Source: Bacillota bacterium
GTDB taxonomy: Bacteria; Bacillota; Negativicutes; Sporomusales; UBA7701
Assembly: GCA_023415775.1 (NCBI GenBank)
Contig: JAEZJM010000003.1
Span: 117,180-181,179 of the forward strand
Direction of reading: 5' to 3'
Length of the DNA: 64,000 nt
Below, in pieces: positions 63,333-64,000 of this stretch. Within the stretch, counting starts at the first letter, position 1, and every line of letters starts with the position of its first letter. A program made the translations under genes and the position numbers. The notes under the pieces are model-generated. The model ran no database searches. It saw only the letters and a list, made by a program, of their open reading frames with translations, and was not told where the DNA came from.

Positions 63333-63451
63333 GGCCGTTCAGAAAGCCACAGATGCTAGGCGCACCGAGGACGCGCAGCGACGCGTACTCGGGCCGTACG
63401 CTAGCAAGCGCTCGCAGGGGCAACAACGCAGATGGGGCTTTATCAACGGCC
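63333..63451 (-). repeat. Paired-arm intergenic repeat, copy 15 (inverted orientation)
   Basis: Read on the minus strand this is the standard form: GGCCGTTGATAAAGCCCC at the left, CTTTCTGAACGGCC at the right, with inner GCGTAC/GTACGC. It is the only copy in the window opposite to the direction of the surrounding genes. Confidence 0.87.
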
Positions 63452-63468
63452 GAGAAGGAGTTAACACT

Positions 63469-64000
63469 ATGGCGGAAATTAAACTGCAATCTGTAGCCAA
63501 ACACTTCGGCGAAGTCAAAGCCGTCGACAACTTCGTCGCCACCGTCGGCGACGGCGAATTCGTCTCCATCCTAGGCCCCTCCGGCTGCGGCAAAACCACC
63601 ATGCTGCGCATGGTCGCCGGCTTCGAAAAGCCCACCGCCGGCGAAATATACATCGGCGACCGCCTCGTAAGCTCGCCCGCCAAGGGCATATTCGTTCCCC
63701 CCGAGAAACGCAGCATCGGCATGGTCTTCCAATCCTACGCCGTCTGGCCGCACATGTCCGTTTTCGACAACGTCGGCTACCCCCTCAAAATCAAAGGCCT
63801 CCCCAAAGCCGAAATCGCCGACCGCACAAATACCGCCCTCGACCTCGTCCACCTCACCGGCCTCGCCCAGCGTCTGCCCAGCCAGCTCTCCGGCGGCCAG
63901 CAGCAGCGCGTCGCCCTCGCCCGCGCCCTCGTCGCCGAGCCCGACCTGCTCCTCCTCGACGAGCCGCTCTCCAACCTCGACGCCAAACTGCGCGAAAGCA
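63469..64000 (+). CDS. ABC transporter ATP-binding protein, Fe(III)-type (3' end outside window)
   Basis: The first 177 codons of an ABC ATPase: Walker A GPSGCGKTT, Q-loop FQSYAVWPH, signature LSGGQQQR, Walker B LLLLDEP and D-loop SNLDAKLRES. The frame is open to the window edge. ATG 63469 follows AAGGAG. It energises import by the permease at 61626 and belongs to the FbpC/PotA group. Confidence 0.93.
   Translation, partial: MAEIKLQSVAKHFGEVKAVDNFVATVGDGEFVSILGPSGCGKTTMLRMVAGFEKPTAGEIYIGDRLVSSPAKGIFVPPEKRSIGMVFQSYAVWPHMSVFDNVGYPLKIKGLPKAEIADRTNTALDLVHLTGLAQRLPSQLSGGQQQRVALARALVAEPDLLLLDEPLSNLDAKLRES

Overview
This is a GC-rich chromosomal window from an endospore-forming Firmicute. It carries the division and cell-wall (dcw) cluster, then spoIIGA-sigE and sigG-spoIIR. 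MurE has the DNPR motif of a meso-diaminopimelate-adding enzyme. With the small basic protein, the DUF881 gene and the aldehyde oxidoreductase gene set, this suggests a Negativicutes/Sporomusaceae-like anaerobe. That placement is an inference and was not tested.

Layout. 0-1.4 kb: one partial and one complete exported protein. 1.7-22.6 kb: mraZ, rsmH, ftsL, spoVD/ftsI, murE, murF, mraY, murD, ftsW, murG, murC, murA, ddl, ftsQ, DUF881, sbp, ftsA, ftsZ. An MraZ operator lies in front of mraZ. 22.7-24.5 kb: spoIIGA-sigE behind a promoter with Spo0A-type long spacing. 24.6-38.8 kb: an inserted metabolic island. It holds a sigma-54 activator, a Mop-type molybdenum aldehyde oxidoreductase, an FAD/Fe-S/HdrB-like fusion, two small proteins, XdhC, a MocA-like nucleotidyltransferase-HD fusion, a TrsS-like radical SAM protein, a CoA ligase, a histidine phosphatase and a C-GCAxxG-C-C protein. 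38.9-40.8 kb: sigG, spoIIR and a small ORF. 41.1-54.7 kb: an AcoR-type activator, a first E1 alpha/beta pair, a TRAP transporter, a second E1 alpha/beta pair, then E2, E3, lipB and lipA. 54.8-57.9 kb: a DUF815 ATPase and an exported metallopeptidase-like protein. 57.9-59.3 kb, minus strand: phoU and mgtC. 59.5-64 kb: a HAD phosphatase and an iron-type ABC transporter, cut by the window end.

The most striking non-coding feature is a family of 15 intergenic elements of about 120-130 bp. All share one architecture: an outer terminal stem, a variable middle stem and an inner GCGTAC/GTACGC hairpin. The paired arms change together from copy to copy, so structure rather than sequence is kept. Fourteen copies are in the plus orientation, many inside operons, and one is inverted. 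They are absent from the aldehyde oxidoreductase island and from most of the aco/TRAP region. A different, larger inverted-repeat element lies between ftsW and murG.

The metabolic parts look sigma-54 controlled. Good -24/-12 sites lie before the first activator gene, before the aldehyde oxidoreductase gene (with TGTTACC half-sites and a perfect palindrome upstream) and before the first aco E1 gene. The aldehyde oxidoreductase cluster matches the neighbourhood I recall from Desulfovibrio vulgaris DVU_1551-1559, whose pathway is, to my knowledge, not worked out. It is the best candidate here for a poorly described protein system.
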